Source of the DNA: Bacteriovoracaceae bacterium
GTDB taxonomy: Bacteria; Bdellovibrionota; Bacteriovoracia; Bacteriovoracales; Bacteriovoracaceae
Assembly (NCBI GenBank): GCA_021737405.1
Contig: JAIPEG010000020.1
Coordinates: forward strand, 1 to 43,528
Length of the DNA stretch: 43,528 bases
Reading direction: 5' to 3'
Positions 26,565 through 37,197 of this stretch are shown one piece after another. The position numbers were made by a program, and so were the translations under genes. The notes below the pieces were generated by a model that was given only the letters and a program-made list of their open reading frames with translations, had not been told where the DNA came from and did no database searches. How positions within the stretch are numbered: position 1 is the stretch's first letter; each line of letters begins with the position of its first letter.

Positions 26565-28664
26565 ATGGATAAGGCCTTTTACCTTAAATTCAAAAAGTCT
26601 GTATGGATCATGATTGCAGTGATTTGTTCACTCGCTTTCTATATCGGCCATATAAAAAGCTACAGCTCATTTTTTTATTTTCCTATCGTTCTCGTTCCAA
26701 TGAATCTGATAAGGCTCTTTATTGCAAGGAGGTCTTTTACTTCAAAAGTACATGAGGATGATCCGGTCATTGAATCAATCCTCAGAACTTTTGTTGGAAT
26801 TGGGCAGGGCTTAATTCCCATTTATATGATCAACACTGGAGATACCATTCTTGAAACAATGGGCTTCATTTTTGTGTGTGCTGTGTCCTCTGCGATAACA
26901 AGTCTTTACGCTGAGAAAAAGATGATTGGCATCATCTACATCTCTCTCGTCACTCTTCCCGTCCTTTGCCACTCATTCCTTTTTGGAACTAGTGACTTTA
27001 AGATTATCAGCAGCTTTATGACCCTCTACTTTGTCGGTTTAATTATAAATATTATAGAAATGGATAGTGTATACTCCAATCTAAAGAAGCAGACGAGTGT
27101 CTTACAAGAAAAAACCTCTGAACAGAAATTGATGCTCGAAGAGACAGGCCTTGGTATTTGGTCATACGACAGTCAAAAAAATCTCTTTAATATTGATAAT
27201 GGAATGATGAAACTTCTTAACCTAGAAGTTATGGTTATTGACTATGACCACCTTCTATCACTAATTGCAGAAGAACATATTGACCTCTTTCATGAAAAAT
27301 TCACTCATATATTAAATGATGCTAAAAGCTTTGATATAGAAATTGATATTCACTTAGAGAATGGACAAACGAAACACCTTAAAATTCGCTCTGATTCTTA
27401 TTTTGATCAAACTCAGTATCAAAAAAAGATTCTAGGACTTTGTTGGGATAATGAAAAAGAAGTGGAAATCAGAAATCTACTTATAAAGGCCAAAGAGGAT
27501 GCTGAAAAGTATGCTAAGGCGAAATCACTTTTTCTTGCCAATATGTCCCATGAGATTAGAACTCCTTTAAATGGAGTTCTAGGTATGATTTCACTTTTAA
27601 AAGACACGACTCTTGCGCCTGAGCAACAAGGCTATATTCAGACCGTTGAATCCTGTGGAGAGAGTCTCTTAACAATTCTCGATGATATCTTAAATTATTC
27701 TAAACTCGAGGCCGGTAAAATAACACTAGAAAAGAAGCTGGTTCAGTTTGGACAATTGATAAAAGAAGTAACATCCCTTTTTGAAATGTCCGCCAAAGAA
27801 AATAAGATCACGGTAGAGACGATTTTATCTTCAAAAATGGAAAAAGCATATATTGGTGATCCTACTCGCATTAAGCAGATCGTAACGAACCTCCTTTCAA
27901 ATGCTATTAAGTTCACACAAGAGAATGGCAATGTAATTCTCACTATTGACTCCGTTCCGTTTAAGAACAATAGTGAAACAGTGACAATAACCATTGAAGA
28001 TAATGGAATTGGCATATCTCCTGAAAACCAAGAAAAGCTTTTCAAGTCTTTTTCTCAAGCAGATATGACGATCACTCGAAAGTATGGTGGAACTGGATTA
28101 GGCCTATCAATTTGCCATTCTTTGGCCGAACTAATGGGTGGTAATATAAAGCTAGAAAGCCAAGATGGAGTTGGCACCAAGTTCATCGTTTCTTTACCAC
28201 TTGAGCCTTCCCAAGAGAGAGTTGAAAACATTGTCATCGAAAAAAGCTTTAATGAAGATTTTTCTAATGAACATCCTCATGAAATTCTTCTCGTTGAAGA
28301 TAACCCGATAAACCGAAAGGTGGCCATTAAAATGCTTGGCCGATTAGGTTACGAAATAGATGTAGCCTGCGATGGAGAAGAAGCTGTAGAGATGGTTTCT
28401 AAAAAAAGTTATTCTGTTATCCTCATGGATATGCAAATGCCTAAAAAAGACGGTGTTACTGCAACAAAGGAAATCAGAGAGATTCATGGTGATAATTCAC
28501 CTATAATCATTGCCCTGACAGCAAACGTCTTAGAAGAAGATAGAAATCTTTGCTTACAAGTAGGTATGGCAGAGTTTCTGACAAAGCCCCTTAGTCGAAA
28601 TAAGCTTGCCACCGCCCTCTTAGAATTCTCGGCCAAGCAACCACTTAAGAAAACTGGTAGCTAA
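26565..28664 (+). CDS. Hybrid sensor histidine kinase with receiver domain
   Basis: This encodes 699 residues. Residues about 10-170 contain five or six membrane helices; then a short coiled coil ([20 protein letters not shown]), a PAS-like domain (about 185-310, [14 protein letters not shown]), the dimerisation domain with His329 in [17 protein letters not shown], an ATPase domain ([30 protein letters not shown]) and a C-terminal receiver with Asp622 in [13 protein letters not shown] and TKP near 655. No Hpt domain is present, so output needs a separate phosphotransfer protein or is used for kinase control. It is transcribed alone; its end overlaps the convergent gene by four bases. Confidence 0.9.
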   Translation: MDKAFYLKFKKSVWIMIAVICSLAFYIGHIKSYSSFFYFPIVLVPMNLIRLFIARRSFTSKVHEDDPVIESILRTFVGIGQGLIPIYMINTGDTILETMGFIFVCAVSSAITSLYAEKKMIGIIYISLVTLPVLCHSFLFGTSDFKIISSFMTLYFVGLIINIIEMDSVYSNLKKQTSVLQEKTSEQKLMLEETGLGIWSYDSQKNLFNIDNGMMKLLNLEVMVIDYDHLLSLIAEEHIDLFHEKFTHILNDAKSFDIEIDIHLENGQTKHLKIRSDSYFDQTQYQKKILGLCWDNEKEVEIRNLLIKAKEDAEKYAKAKSLFLANMSHEIRTPLNGVLGMISLLKDTTLAPEQQGYIQTVESCGESLLTILDDILNYSKLEAGKITLEKKLVQFGQLIKEVTSLFEMSAKENKITVETILSSKMEKAYIGDPTRIKQIVTNLLSNAIKFTQENGNVILTIDSVPFKNNSETVTITIEDNGIGISPENQEKLFKSFSQADMTITRKYGGTGLGLSICHSLAELMGGNIKLESQDGVGTKFIVSLPLEPSQERVENIVIEKSFNEDFSNEHPHEILLVEDNPINRKVAIKMLGRLGYEIDVACDGEEAVEMVSKKSYSVILMDMQMPKKDGVTATKEIREIHGDNSPIIIALTANVLEEDRNLCLQVGMAEFLTKPLSRNKLATALLEFSAKQPLKKTGS

Positions 28665-29341
28665 TAAGTAAGAAATTGGAATTGCTTTCTAACGCTCTCT
28701 AGGCGAGCCAATAAAGTTTCCATGTTGGCATCAGATTGACTCTCTATTAATGCTGAATACTCAGAGATTAACTCCTCCAATTCTGGGAGAGAGAGCGAAG
28801 AGAGACCCTTATTAAGATATTCTGAAAATGTTAGAAAAATCTTATCCTCAATAGCTTTTAGTGCATCTGGTAATTCTTCATTATTTATAGAGCAACGAAA
28901 GTACCTAAGGCGGTTATAACAATCCCTTGATCCTCCTCCATAGCGTCGACACTCTGAACTTGCCTCAAAAGTATAAATAGTATGACTTATATCTCTTAGA
29001 TGAATGGGTGTTTTTCCCATATAGTCCACACCAGTTTTTTCAAGAACTAAATCATTCCCTAGATTAAAGAAGGCATGGATATAGCTCTGTCCATTATGAA
29101 AGGTTCCAATATCTCCCCTTTTAGGAGTGCTCACCTCTTTACAAGAATTTTTTATAAATACTTCAAACTCTTTTAAATCAATTCCACGAATCGAATCGAT
29201 TTGTCCACTTGCCAGCATTGCCACGCCAAAGCAATTTGGTCCTAAATATTCAAAAGTCGATCCTTCCAAATTTTCAGGAAAACCGACCTGCCCATAGGAG
29301 AGCTTAATTGCAAGAAGAAGAATGTAGAATAATTTTTGCAT
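28661..29341 (-). CDS. Secreted protein, possible NlpC/P60-like cysteine enzyme
   Basis: This encodes 226 residues with the signal peptide [18 protein letters not shown] see Cys37 in [13 protein letters not shown], then [20 protein letters not shown] with His89, then [14 protein letters not shown]. This Cys, GD(I/L)xxF, His order is that of papain-like NlpC/P60 and related cell-wall amidases or peptidases, so it may cut peptidoglycan or peptides in the periplasm. The match is by eye and weak in places. The C-terminal part (160-226) is helical. It converges on the hybrid kinase gene; its own start has little ribosome binding site. Confidence 0.6.
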   Translation of the reverse strand: MQKLFYILLLAIKLSYGQVGFPENLEGSTFEYLGPNCFGVAMLASGQIDSIRGIDLKEFEVFIKNSCKEVSTPKRGDIGTFHNGQSYIHAFFNLGNDLVLEKTGVDYMGKTPIHLRDISHTIYTFEASSECRRYGGGSRDCYNRLRYFRCSINNEELPDALKAIEDKIFLTFSEYLNKGLSSLSLPELEELISEYSALIESQSDANMETLLARLESVRKQFQFLTY

Positions 29342-29404
29342 GGGTTATAATAACGAAATTAAGGTCATCTAGGCGAAATCATGCAAAAAATACAGATCTC
29401 TAAC

Positions 29405-31165
29405 CTAGTAATCTTCTCTGATTCGGCCACTAAGCTCTTCTGAGAAGATTTTTTCAGTGATTTTCCAGTACTTATCTTGCTTTCGAGCAATGATAAAGCG
29501 GGGCTTTCTCAGAAAATGACTATTTTCTAGGACATCATCAACCGTCTTAATCTGGGTAGCAAATTCCGGACGTTTAAGGTGAGAGCGAAGAAAATTGATG
29601 TTGAATTTCTTTAAACTCGTATCATTATTAAGATAATGAATCTCTTTAAAGTACTTTGAATCATAGTCGTAATAGCGAACATCTAGATACTTATTACCAC
29701 TTCGATCTACTTTTTCTTCTAAGTCTACTGAGTCCGGACTTAAGACATGCATATTTTTTGAAAGTTTGGCCTGCTTAAGCTTTGAATCAGCATCAACCAA
29801 GACAGCATTACAGTTTTCACAATCTCTCGCCGTTATATCATTTTCTTGGCCACAACTTGGACACAACTTAAATCGAAACCTAAAGCCACAAGGAACGATC
29901 TCTAATGTTTGATAATCTTGAGTCGCCCCCTTGCACTTTCTTCCAAAGTGTTCGATGAGGTTACCCTCATCATCAGTTAGTCCCCAAAAATCATTTTCGA
30001 ATCCACACTTCGGACATGGAACTTGAACCGCCTCACTTTCAGTGGATGGCTTTTTCTCACCCACCTCAGGTGCATATATATCATGTCCCATTCCCGTGTA
30101 GTCTAAAATAAAACAATCCGTCTTTCCCTTATCTAAACGAAGGCCGCGTCCAATAATCTGTTGATAAAGGCTCACTGAATCCGTTGGTCTAAGAATGGCG
30201 ATAACATCTACATGAGGGGCATCAAAACCCGTCGTAAGAACTGAAACATTGACCAAATATTTAAATTCACGATTTTTAAAACGATTAATAATCTGATCAC
30301 GGATATGATTTTCCGTGTCCCCTAAGATCATCTCTGCTTCTTCTTCAGGAAGGCACTTTAAAATTTCCTCTGCGTGTTTAACCGTTGAGCTAAAAATCAT
30401 CACACCTTGGCGATTATACTGCTCAGTAATATCAATAATATTTTTTATAATAAGGGGAGTAAGACGCTTCTGTGTTTTTAAAAGATCTTCTACTTCCGCC
30501 GTTGTGTACATTCGGCCTTTTTCGGTTAGTTCGGAAAAGTCATATGAAGTCACGGGGATATCTATCTTTATGGGCTTCGTAAGAAATTTATAAGAAATCA
30601 TATACTCAAGAGGAAGCTCAAATACACATTGCTTAAAAAAACGTTCTTCTTGAGTTTGAAGCACTCCCCGACTTGAATATTCGTAAATCCACCCCATTCC
30701 TAAACGATAAGGTGTCGCTGTTAAGCCTAGTATGCAAAGGCCTTCATTTTCTTCTTGCAGCTTTTTTATAACTTCACCGTACTGAGTATCCCCATCACTA
30801 TTCACGCGATGGCACTCATCAATTATCAAGAGGGAAAAGTCTTTGAAAAAAGAACTCGATGCCCTTGCTACGGATTGAATTGATCCAAAAATGACTTTTT
30901 GACTGGTCTCTTTCTTATTAAGACCTGCCGAATAAATCCCAGCTTCTAGTTGGTAAGATGAATACTTGGCATGATTTTGCTCAACGAGTTCTTTAACATG
31001 GGCCAAGACTAAAACCCTTCCCTTCGCAATACGAGCAAGTTCAGCAATAACTAAACTTTTACCAGCTCCAGTAGGTAGAACCACTACCGCTGGATCGCGA
31101 GTTTTTTTGAAATAGCCGACAGTATTATCAACTGCTTGCTGCTGATAGGGACGAAGTGTATACAT
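29405..31165 (-). CDS. radD: RadD (YejH) superfamily II helicase
   Basis: This encodes 586 residues, closely like E. coli RadD in length and sequence throughout: [10 protein letters not shown] at the N-terminus, Walker A PTGAGKS (31-37), DECH box (116-119), [24 protein letters not shown] and [10 protein letters not shown] (helicase motif VI). After the motor come a zinc-binding region with several CxxC pairs (PCPKCGF, LCPSCGQ, DCENCN) and a C-terminal domain ([17 protein letters not shown]). In E. coli RadD helps DNA recombination and repair after damage and works with RecA and SSB. It is a single gene with its own short upstream region. Confidence 0.93.
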   Translation of the reverse strand: MYTLRPYQQQAVDNTVGYFKKTRDPAVVVLPTGAGKSLVIAELARIAKGRVLVLAHVKELVEQNHAKYSSYQLEAGIYSAGLNKKETSQKVIFGSIQSVARASSSFFKDFSLLIIDECHRVNSDGDTQYGEVIKKLQEENEGLCILGLTATPYRLGMGWIYEYSSRGVLQTQEERFFKQCVFELPLEYMISYKFLTKPIKIDIPVTSYDFSELTEKGRMYTTAEVEDLLKTQKRLTPLIIKNIIDITEQYNRQGVMIFSSTVKHAEEILKCLPEEEAEMILGDTENHIRDQIINRFKNREFKYLVNVSVLTTGFDAPHVDVIAILRPTDSVSLYQQIIGRGLRLDKGKTDCFILDYTGMGHDIYAPEVGEKKPSTESEAVQVPCPKCGFENDFWGLTDDEGNLIEHFGRKCKGATQDYQTLEIVPCGFRFRFKLCPSCGQENDITARDCENCNAVLVDADSKLKQAKLSKNMHVLSPDSVDLEEKVDRSGNKYLDVRYYDYDSKYFKEIHYLNNDTSLKKFNINFLRSHLKRPEFATQIKTVDDVLENSHFLRKPRFIIARKQDKYWKITEKIFSEELSGRIREDY

Positions 31166-31283
31166 ATTAAAACTCTAACAGGAATATTGGGGATCTTTAA
31201 GTCAATAAAACCGACACACAGCGCCTACAATTGCCAAAAATTAATCACTTGCCCTTCTAAAAGAATATAAAGAAGATAGAAGA

Positions 31284-31736
31284 ATGATCAAAAGATTAAT
31301 GCGCCTTTCTCCCCTCTTTCTTTGCGCAAGTCTGCTCACCTACCTCACAATAAGTTCATTTACTCATAAGGCACAAAAAACCTCTCAGGACGCCATCAAG
31401 ATCTATAAGTATGAAGACTGTGAACAGGTTGGATTTGATTGGATAAGGAGAGCTTGTCAAAAAACCATTTACTCTCATTTTAAGAACGAATGTTACTTAT
31501 TGGAAAAGAGTCTCAAAGACGCAGATGAATGTGTTAAGCAGATCCCCAATGGACCTCAATCATTTGAAAAAGGCATAGCTGATCAAGTACTAATGACGGC
31601 CTTTTTACTGGGGCTCATTTTCTTTTATATGAAGCTAATACTAGTCTTAAAGAAGCTTTATATTAAAGAGGAAGCGCCTCTCTTTCGTCTTTTGGATAGA
31701 TTAGGTGATTTTTTATCAAAATTTTCTGGAAAATAG
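31284..31736 (+). CDS. Small membrane protein with periplasmic cysteine-rich loop
   Basis: This encodes 150 residues: an N-terminal helix (LSPLFLCASLLTYLTISSF), a loop of about 80 residues with four cysteines (YEDCEQV, RACQKT, NECYLL, DECVKQ), a second helix (VLMTAFLLGLIFFYMKLILVL) and a short basic tail. The loop is likely periplasmic with two disulphides. No family is recognised. AAGAAG-like purines precede the ATG. It converges with the secreted gene cluster (three bases between the stops), so it is not part of it. Confidence 0.65.
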   Translation: MIKRLMRLSPLFLCASLLTYLTISSFTHKAQKTSQDAIKIYKYEDCEQVGFDWIRRACQKTIYSHFKNECYLLEKSLKDADECVKQIPNGPQSFEKGIADQVLMTAFLLGLIFFYMKLILVLKKLYIKEEAPLFRLLDRLGDFLSKFSGK

Positions 31737-31739
31737 AGC

Positions 31740-32264
31740 TTAGTCTAGCTGATCTTCAGTGGGGAGGTAATCAAGCTGAATCATTTCGTAAAATCCAGAC
31801 TCACACCATACCGCCTGCACACGACCAAGTTCCCCTCCGGCCGTCTTTCCAAAAAAGACCACAGGGTAACGAGTATCATCTGCACAAAGACTTCTAAACT
31901 TTTGCTTTAGACTTGAAGAATCAAACCTCTCAACAAGGTTATAAATTGACCTTGATGTTATGCTCACAAAAGAATTGCCTTTAAGAAGGTCAAAGAACGC
32001 ATAATCGTCTAACTTATCAGAGGCCACAAGAGTGCGGCCCATTTCTTTAAAGGCGAAAGTCATCGCCAAAGATGTACCTACACAGTTTTTACAGACATCT
32101 TCAGTAACTGTGCATGCCTCCTGATCCTTGCAAAAACGAACGCATTGCTCATCACTCTCACAAGTTAAGCTAAGCTTTTTTTCCGCTTTTTCAGTCCAAA
32201 TAGTTTCTACTTGAAAAGCGAAAGTAGATAAATTTAAGAATAAAGAAATTATTAAAAACTTCAT
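31740..32264 (-). CDS. Secreted cysteine-rich protein, last gene of the secreted cluster
   Basis: This encodes 174 residues with the signal peptide MKFLIISLFLNLSTFA. A cysteine-rich segment follows (TCESDEQCVRFCKDQEACTV, then DVCKNCVG), and two more cysteines lie further on (SLCADD, VWCESG). The N-terminal part may be a small disulphide knot; the remainder looks globular. No family is recognised. Its ATG overlaps the stop of the 916-residue gene (ATGA, four bases), so the two are translationally coupled and probably work together. Confidence 0.7.
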   Translation of the reverse strand: MKFLIISLFLNLSTFAFQVETIWTEKAEKKLSLTCESDEQCVRFCKDQEACTVTEDVCKNCVGTSLAMTFAFKEMGRTLVASDKLDDYAFFDLLKGNSFVSITSRSIYNLVERFDSSSLKQKFRSLCADDTRYPVVFFGKTAGGELGRVQAVWCESGFYEMIQLDYLPTEDQLD

Positions 32265-35011
32265 TTCAACATCCCTTTACATTTTCCAGGTATAATCATC
32301 TTTTTAAGACGACAGCTTGAAGAAGTGTCGCTTGAACTCTCGTAAGTTTCAGTGATGATTGGCTCAGAACATGAACTATGCTTTACACTGCCCTTACCAT
32401 AAGTAGAAAGGTTAAATTCCTCAACATGCCCACCTATAATGGCACGCAGCTTCTCACTGACTTTTTCGGCACATGAGCTTAAGCAGCTCTTACCTTTTCT
32501 TAATTGCTTTACACAAGACTTTGGAATTTCACCGTATAAGGCCTTCGTCTCATAAGCGTCATAAGGGTGAACTTCCCAAGAACGTGGAATATTATAAGGA
32601 TCTTTAAGTGACTTATAGAGGTTATAAAGTCCACGAACAAGGAAGAAAACAGGACCAACATTTTGAGTAGCATGGGCCACAACACCAGACATACTTTCGA
32701 AGTTTAGGCGACAGCTCAAACACTCACTGTGACCTGTTTGATTATTAGGGCCGATATCACTTGCTGAGTAAACATTTAGATCATGATCAGTTTCACTGTT
32801 ACACGCGCCAACACTAATCCCGGTGAAACGCATAACACTATATGGATTGTTTGGGTTTCTATTTAAAGAAACGGCACAAGGAACACCTGTTAATGGTCCA
32901 AAATCAGCTGTGATTGCCGTTAAAATTTTCTCTTTCTTATAACGAACGTCGTACTCAATTTTTCCGTCTTTAACGAGCTCGTTAAAACTTGTGACCATTC
33001 TAGGCTGAAGTTCTGCTGAAGTGTAAATCATTCCTGGAACAAAGGCACTTGCAGCAGTCTGCCCCATGTCCCAAAGAAAGCTAAAAAGCGTAGAACGCGT
33101 TTTAAACCACGGATCATAAACTTTACAAGCCGTTCTCTCAGCATATGGATTAAAGAGATCAGGAGACTTAACCTTTTGCTCTAAAGACCAAAATGTTGAG
33201 GCGTACTGAGTAGCTGAATAAAGAGAAAGTGTGGCCTCGATAGTTTTCCTGGCACAATCACTCGCATTTGCACAAATGACATCGTCAATATTCTTTGAAG
33301 CAGAATACTGTGGAAACGCCAAAAGTGGTTTATTACTTTTCAAGTACTCTTCAAGTCTTTCGTCATACTTAGACTTAACTTTATTTTCGTAAATCTTTGC
33401 AGTGTACCAAGGAATAAATCCTTCTTTATCGAGATCAAAGTCTTCATCCCAAATGTCATGTTGCTTAAGAGAGTAACAAGCACTATTTACAGCATCTCCA
33501 AGAGTCATGAAGTATTTAAACGACTCTTCAGTACTAACATTTGATATTGAAGAAGTGAGTCCTTCTACGACTTTAGATTTAGAGAGAATTTCTAAATTCT
33601 TACGAATAAAAGACCATTTCTCATGTTGAGCAAAACTAAACTCACTACAGAGGTAATAAAGATCGTTTTTCTCTTGTAAAGAGAGAGTACTATTCTTTCC
33701 GCTTAGAAGTTTACCTTTAAATTGTTGATCGAGTCGCTTCAAGAGACTCTCAACCGGAATAGAAGTCGTAACAAAGTTAAAGAGATTTACGGCCTTAATA
33801 AGTCTTTTCTTTATCAAAGCGCGAGATTGAGAAAGGTTTCCTGAGAAACTCTCTAGCCAATCACTAGCACTTCGGTGAGCAGCAAGGTCAAGTTCATCAA
33901 CGTTTACTGATGGGATCATGTCGTTAACAAGATCATCATCAGGACCATTTGGGGCTTCTGATAAAATATCAAGTTCTAAGGCCTCTTTCTTAAAGTCTTC
34001 CTTAGCAAATTCTCTAATTGAATTAAGGGCAAGTCGGTCTCCATCACATTTTGCAGGTGACAGTGAGCGACAACCATTTGGAACAAGCATCACACTTTCT
34101 TCAAGTGTGATTCCTTTGAAAAGTGGTCCAAAGGGAAAGGCCATTTTTTCCATTTCTGGAGCAAAACGAAAGGCAAAACTTAGGTAAAGACGAAGACTAT
34201 GCCAGTAATCAAATCCCTTATTAACCCAGGTTTCTTTTCTAAATAATTTCTTTTCTTTTAAATCAGGAAGATTAAGTTCATAGGCCGCAACCTGAAGATT
34301 TTCCTGAGAATCGAAGTCTTCACAATGAGCAAACTTACTATCTTTACTAGCAACAGCATCAGCGATCATTTCAAGAGCGCCTTTGTCAGGTTTAGTTCCA
34401 AAAAGATTCGCCTGAAGAGGGCTAAATTTCTTTAAATAAGCACAAGTAAGCTCTTTATTAGCGTCTTTTAAATAGTCTTTATCTGAAAGATAATTATCTT
34501 CCGAATGGTAATTATCGACTTTAAAGAATTCAAGATACTTTGTTCCTGGACTCCATTTTTGACTAGCGATAGTCCAAATATCCTGAAGATACTCATCTAA
34601 AGCTTCACAGTACTCACCTTGCTTACATTGAGACATTACGTTCTTATAACGACCTGGAATATGTCCTTCGCCGCTTGTAATGTCACTTGGAAGAAGTGGC
34701 AACTGCCGACTCACCAAGCGGTTATGAATAAGGTTGATAAGAGACACTATAGAGAAGCGAAAACGCTCGATCCCCAGCTTTGTTGTCTCTTCAACATCGT
34801 CTCCCCTAAATTTGGCGAGACGATAAACAGCTTTTGCCGCATCAACATTTGAAACTAATAAGAATGCCGATTTAGCAGGTTTTTGGCTCTCTAGAGCGCA
34901 CTTGGCCCTGTTAGAGAAATCGAGTTTTTGAAGCTCAAAACGTGGCGCCTCAAAGCTCCCCCATATGGAGGAGCAAAGCAAAATAAATATAAAAGACGCC
35001 AAGTACTTCAA
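32261..35011 (-). CDS. Large secreted protein of unknown function (916 residues)
   Basis: Translation starts at a TTG at 35011, supported by GGGAG a few bases upstream and by the signal peptide MKYLASFIFILLCSSIWG. The mature protein is mostly helical in the first 550 residues, with many scattered cysteines (QCKQGEYC, CRSLSPAKC, ICANASDC). The C-terminal 300 residues contain denser cysteines (SECLSCRLNF, GKSCLSSCAEK) and ends IIPGKCKGMLK. There is no transmembrane helix after the signal and no domain I know. It is the largest member of a tight operon of exported proteins and could be a secreted enzyme or structural component; no catalytic motif was found. Confidence 0.75.
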   Translation of the reverse strand: MKYLASFIFILLCSSIWGSFEAPRFELQKLDFSNRAKCALESQKPAKSAFLLVSNVDAAKAVYRLAKFRGDDVEETTKLGIERFRFSIVSLINLIHNRLVSRQLPLLPSDITSGEGHIPGRYKNVMSQCKQGEYCEALDEYLQDIWTIASQKWSPGTKYLEFFKVDNYHSEDNYLSDKDYLKDANKELTCAYLKKFSPLQANLFGTKPDKGALEMIADAVASKDSKFAHCEDFDSQENLQVAAYELNLPDLKEKKLFRKETWVNKGFDYWHSLRLYLSFAFRFAPEMEKMAFPFGPLFKGITLEESVMLVPNGCRSLSPAKCDGDRLALNSIREFAKEDFKKEALELDILSEAPNGPDDDLVNDMIPSVNVDELDLAAHRSASDWLESFSGNLSQSRALIKKRLIKAVNLFNFVTTSIPVESLLKRLDQQFKGKLLSGKNSTLSLQEKNDLYYLCSEFSFAQHEKWSFIRKNLEILSKSKVVEGLTSSISNVSTEESFKYFMTLGDAVNSACYSLKQHDIWDEDFDLDKEGFIPWYTAKIYENKVKSKYDERLEEYLKSNKPLLAFPQYSASKNIDDVICANASDCARKTIEATLSLYSATQYASTFWSLEQKVKSPDLFNPYAERTACKVYDPWFKTRSTLFSFLWDMGQTAASAFVPGMIYTSAELQPRMVTSFNELVKDGKIEYDVRYKKEKILTAITADFGPLTGVPCAVSLNRNPNNPYSVMRFTGISVGACNSETDHDLNVYSASDIGPNNQTGHSECLSCRLNFESMSGVVAHATQNVGPVFFLVRGLYNLYKSLKDPYNIPRSWEVHPYDAYETKALYGEIPKSCVKQLRKGKSCLSSCAEKVSEKLRAIIGGHVEEFNLSTYGKGSVKHSSCSEPIITETYESSSDTSSSCRLKKMIIPGKCKGMLK

Positions 35012-35024
35012 ATCAAACTCCCAA

Positions 35025-35546
35025 TTATTGCATTGTACAGCCAGAGGCCTTACTCATAATCGTTGTGTAAAACATGATCATTGCTTCATCAGCAGGTGTG
35101 AAACCACGACGTGTTCCGCCCTCTTCTGTCATAAGACCATACATGTAACGATTTACTGCATAGTAAACTGAACGAGGAACATTAATTCGTTGTGTACACT
35201 GTCCTCTTCCGTATTTAACTTGAATTCCCCAGTAGTCCCGTGGCTGATCAGCTGAACCAATCGTTCCACCAGTATAAATATTAGTTCCACCACTGTTACC
35301 ATTTGAACCTTCACCAACGTTGAAAGATACTTCCCAACCACCGTAAGTGTTGCTTACAGAATGTAGAGTACATACTCCAGCGTTACAGGCAACTTCAGCA
35401 TCTGCATCAATTGCTAGAAGGATTTGGCCATCGCTAAATCTTTCAAATTCAAATTCATCTTCACCACCACCGAACATATCATCGATATCTCCAGCGAAAA
35501 CGTTGGCGCTCAAAAGTAGAGCAAGCATAAGAAGTACATTTTTCAT
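35025..35546 (-). CDS. Secreted acidic protein of unknown function (173 residues)
   Basis: The start is set at the ATG at 35546, because AGGAG lies at the right distance before it and the signal peptide MKNVLLMLALLLSANVFA follows; earlier ATGs at 35567 and 35552 fit poorly. The mature protein begins with an acidic glycine-rich stretch (GDIDDMFGGGEDEFEFERF), then DADAEVACNAGVCTLHS, a Gly/Ser/Asn-rich part, and ends ASGCTMQ. The ACNAG motif recurs in the 285- and 385-residue proteins nearby, hinting at common origin or a shared small element. It lies 13 bases before the 916-residue gene and 20 after the preceding one. Confidence 0.75.
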   Translation of the reverse strand: MKNVLLMLALLLSANVFAGDIDDMFGGGEDEFEFERFSDGQILLAIDADAEVACNAGVCTLHSVSNTYGGWEVSFNVGEGSNGNSGGTNIYTGGTIGSADQPRDYWGIQVKYGRGQCTQRINVPRSVYYAVNRYMYGLMTEEGGTRRGFTPADEAMIMFYTTIMSKASGCTMQ

Positions 35547-35566
35547 TTCCATTCTCCTAAAAGTCA

Positions 35567-36643
35567 TTAGAGGATATCACCCCAATCAAAATCATCATTA
35601 TCTTCATCATTTAAATCAATGCCACAATCAATTTCTGGTATTTCGTCTGCACCCCAACGTGCACTTGAAACAATATTGCTTTCGCGACTTCCACCAAGCT
35701 CAACAACTTCCCAGTCAGAGTTTGCTTCTTTATTAAGCTCAAACCTAGTCTTAAGAGTTATCTTTCCTTTTCCAGATGGCTCGCAAGTCCCACTTTGATC
35801 ACACATAAGTCTGTACGAAGGTGGCCAAAAAACGTTATCGAGTTTTGACTGCCAAGTAGAAAGTGCACGCGAGAGACCATCAAGTTCACTATTTTCAAAA
35901 GACAAATTTCTAATAACCGGAATAACGGGAACTTCACCAGGTCTGCCAATCACATTGATCTGTGGAACCATATTGATCTGCCCAGAGCGAGAGAGAGGCC
36001 CTATATAATTTCGGTTGAAACGAAGCTCTCTAGTAACTCGACCTGAGAAGTAGGCAAAATCAAGATCAGGCTCTCTAAAGATAGCTTCAATTTCGTACTT
36101 CTTCCCACTTTCAAGAACACCTTGAGGAACCGTTACTCCCATACCGTGGAGTAACCCTTGAAAACTTGGAGACGCTACTGAACCATCATGCCAAAGTTTT
36201 AAAAATTCTCTTTTACTTCCCTTTACTTCGTAAAGAGAAAACTCTCCTACAACCGGCTGAGCGTAATCACAGGGAGAAGTACAAAGGTTTCCCTTACACT
36301 TTCTCTTGCAATTTGTATCAACAACTACGGGTAGACGAATTTCATCGTAATTATTACCTTGAGAAGTAATACTAACCTTTCCCAAATATAAATCAGAAGC
36401 CTGCCAAGTAGTAGGCCAACGAGGTCTCTCAACACCAAAGTCTTCACTAATTGGTGTTAAAGATGGAAGTGCCCCAACACTTAACCTAACAGGTGTCGTC
36501 GTTAATGCCGTAAGGTCTTGAGAAAAGCCCGTGGCATCTCCTGCAATATAACTGTTTAGAATGGCATTATAATCACTAAGGATCGTTTGCTTTTCTGCAA
36601 GAGTTCCTTCAGAGAGACATTCTTTTTTCACATCAAGATGCAC
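35567..36643 (-). CDS. Secreted-cluster protein, probably 3' part of a split gene
   Basis: The frame encodes 358 residues if it starts at a GTG at 36643, but this start is doubtful. No ribosome binding site precedes it, no signal peptide follows although all neighbours are secreted, and protein-like sequence continues upstream in the same frame (GEWSVDFSGSYCFFQPQVES) into the overlapping 3' end of the 164-residue gene; no ATG occurs in the first third. It likely belongs to one protein with that gene, joined by a frameshift. Visible are a cysteine cluster (DTNCKRKCKGNLCTSPCDYA), a strand-rich middle, and a very acidic tail (DLNDEDNDDFDWGDIL). No known domain is recognised. Confidence 0.6.
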   Translation of the reverse strand: MHLDVKKECLSEGTLAEKQTILSDYNAILNSYIAGDATGFSQDLTALTTTPVRLSVGALPSLTPISEDFGVERPRWPTTWQASDLYLGKVSITSQGNNYDEIRLPVVVDTNCKRKCKGNLCTSPCDYAQPVVGEFSLYEVKGSKREFLKLWHDGSVASPSFQGLLHGMGVTVPQGVLESGKKYEIEAIFREPDLDFAYFSGRVTRELRFNRNYIGPLSRSGQINMVPQINVIGRPGEVPVIPVIRNLSFENSELDGLSRALSTWQSKLDNVFWPPSYRLMCDQSGTCEPSGKGKITLKTRFELNKEANSDWEVVELGGSRESNIVSSARWGADEIPEIDCGIDLNDEDNDDFDWGDIL

Positions 36644-36689
36644 TGATATTAAAGATTCAACTTGGGGCTGAAAAAAGCAGTAAGACCCG

Positions 36690-37184
36690 CTAAAATCGAC
36701 ACTCCACTCTCCACTTACTGATTTTCTTAATTGAGCACCCTGATTGTTCTTCAGGATATTGAAGAGCTATGTTTTCATTAAGCTCGGTTACTTGAACAAC
36801 CACACAGCGATCAAAGAAAGCACGTTTTGCTTTATTTTTAGTGAATCGTTCTTCTTTAGTTTCTTCATTTTTATACGGATTGTTCTTAAGTACACAACTT
36901 AGATTTTCCTCTTGTGGAGTAAAGTTGAAACCAATCGTACTATTTGTAAGAGTTAGGTTTTCAATACCAAGACCTAACATTATAAATTTCTTTGTGAGTG
37001 CAGTATCTCGGCAGCTCTCTAGAGAGAGAGAAGGCCTTTCTTCAAGAAGTCTTTTTGAAGTATAAAACTTTCGTATTTCCTTTTGGAGGTCAACGTGAAT
37101 ATTTATTTCACGTGGCGCCAACGGCTGACAGGCCCAATTGGAAACAGAAATCAATAAAAATACAAGTAGAGAGAGTCTTTTCAT
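36690..37184 (-). CDS. Secreted protein, possibly 5' part of a split gene
   Basis: This encodes 164 residues with the signal peptide MKRLSLLVFLLISVSNWA; a cysteine directly after (WACQPLAP) could make it a lipoprotein, though the lipobox is poor. Further cysteines are ESCRDT, LSCVLK, DRCVVV, SGCSIK and VECRF. The last 25 or so codons overlap an open +1 frame that runs into the 358-residue ORF. Skipping or losing one A in the run AAGAAAATC near 36728 would fuse the two into about 530 residues. The ATG lies 13 bases after a terminator hairpin and has almost no ribosome binding site. No family is recognised. Confidence 0.6.
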   Translation of the reverse strand: MKRLSLLVFLLISVSNWACQPLAPREINIHVDLQKEIRKFYTSKRLLEERPSLSLESCRDTALTKKFIMLGLGIENLTLTNSTIGFNFTPQEENLSCVLKNNPYKNEETKEERFTKNKAKRAFFDRCVVVQVTELNENIALQYPEEQSGCSIKKISKWRVECRF

Positions 37185-37197
37185 TTTTTACCAATAA

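Noticed and set aside
35347..35736. Plus-strand open frame of 129 codons
   Set aside because: It spans opposite the ends of two secreted-protein genes with signal peptides and ribosome binding sites of their own; the composition (His/Gln/Ser-rich) is typical of a shadow frame.
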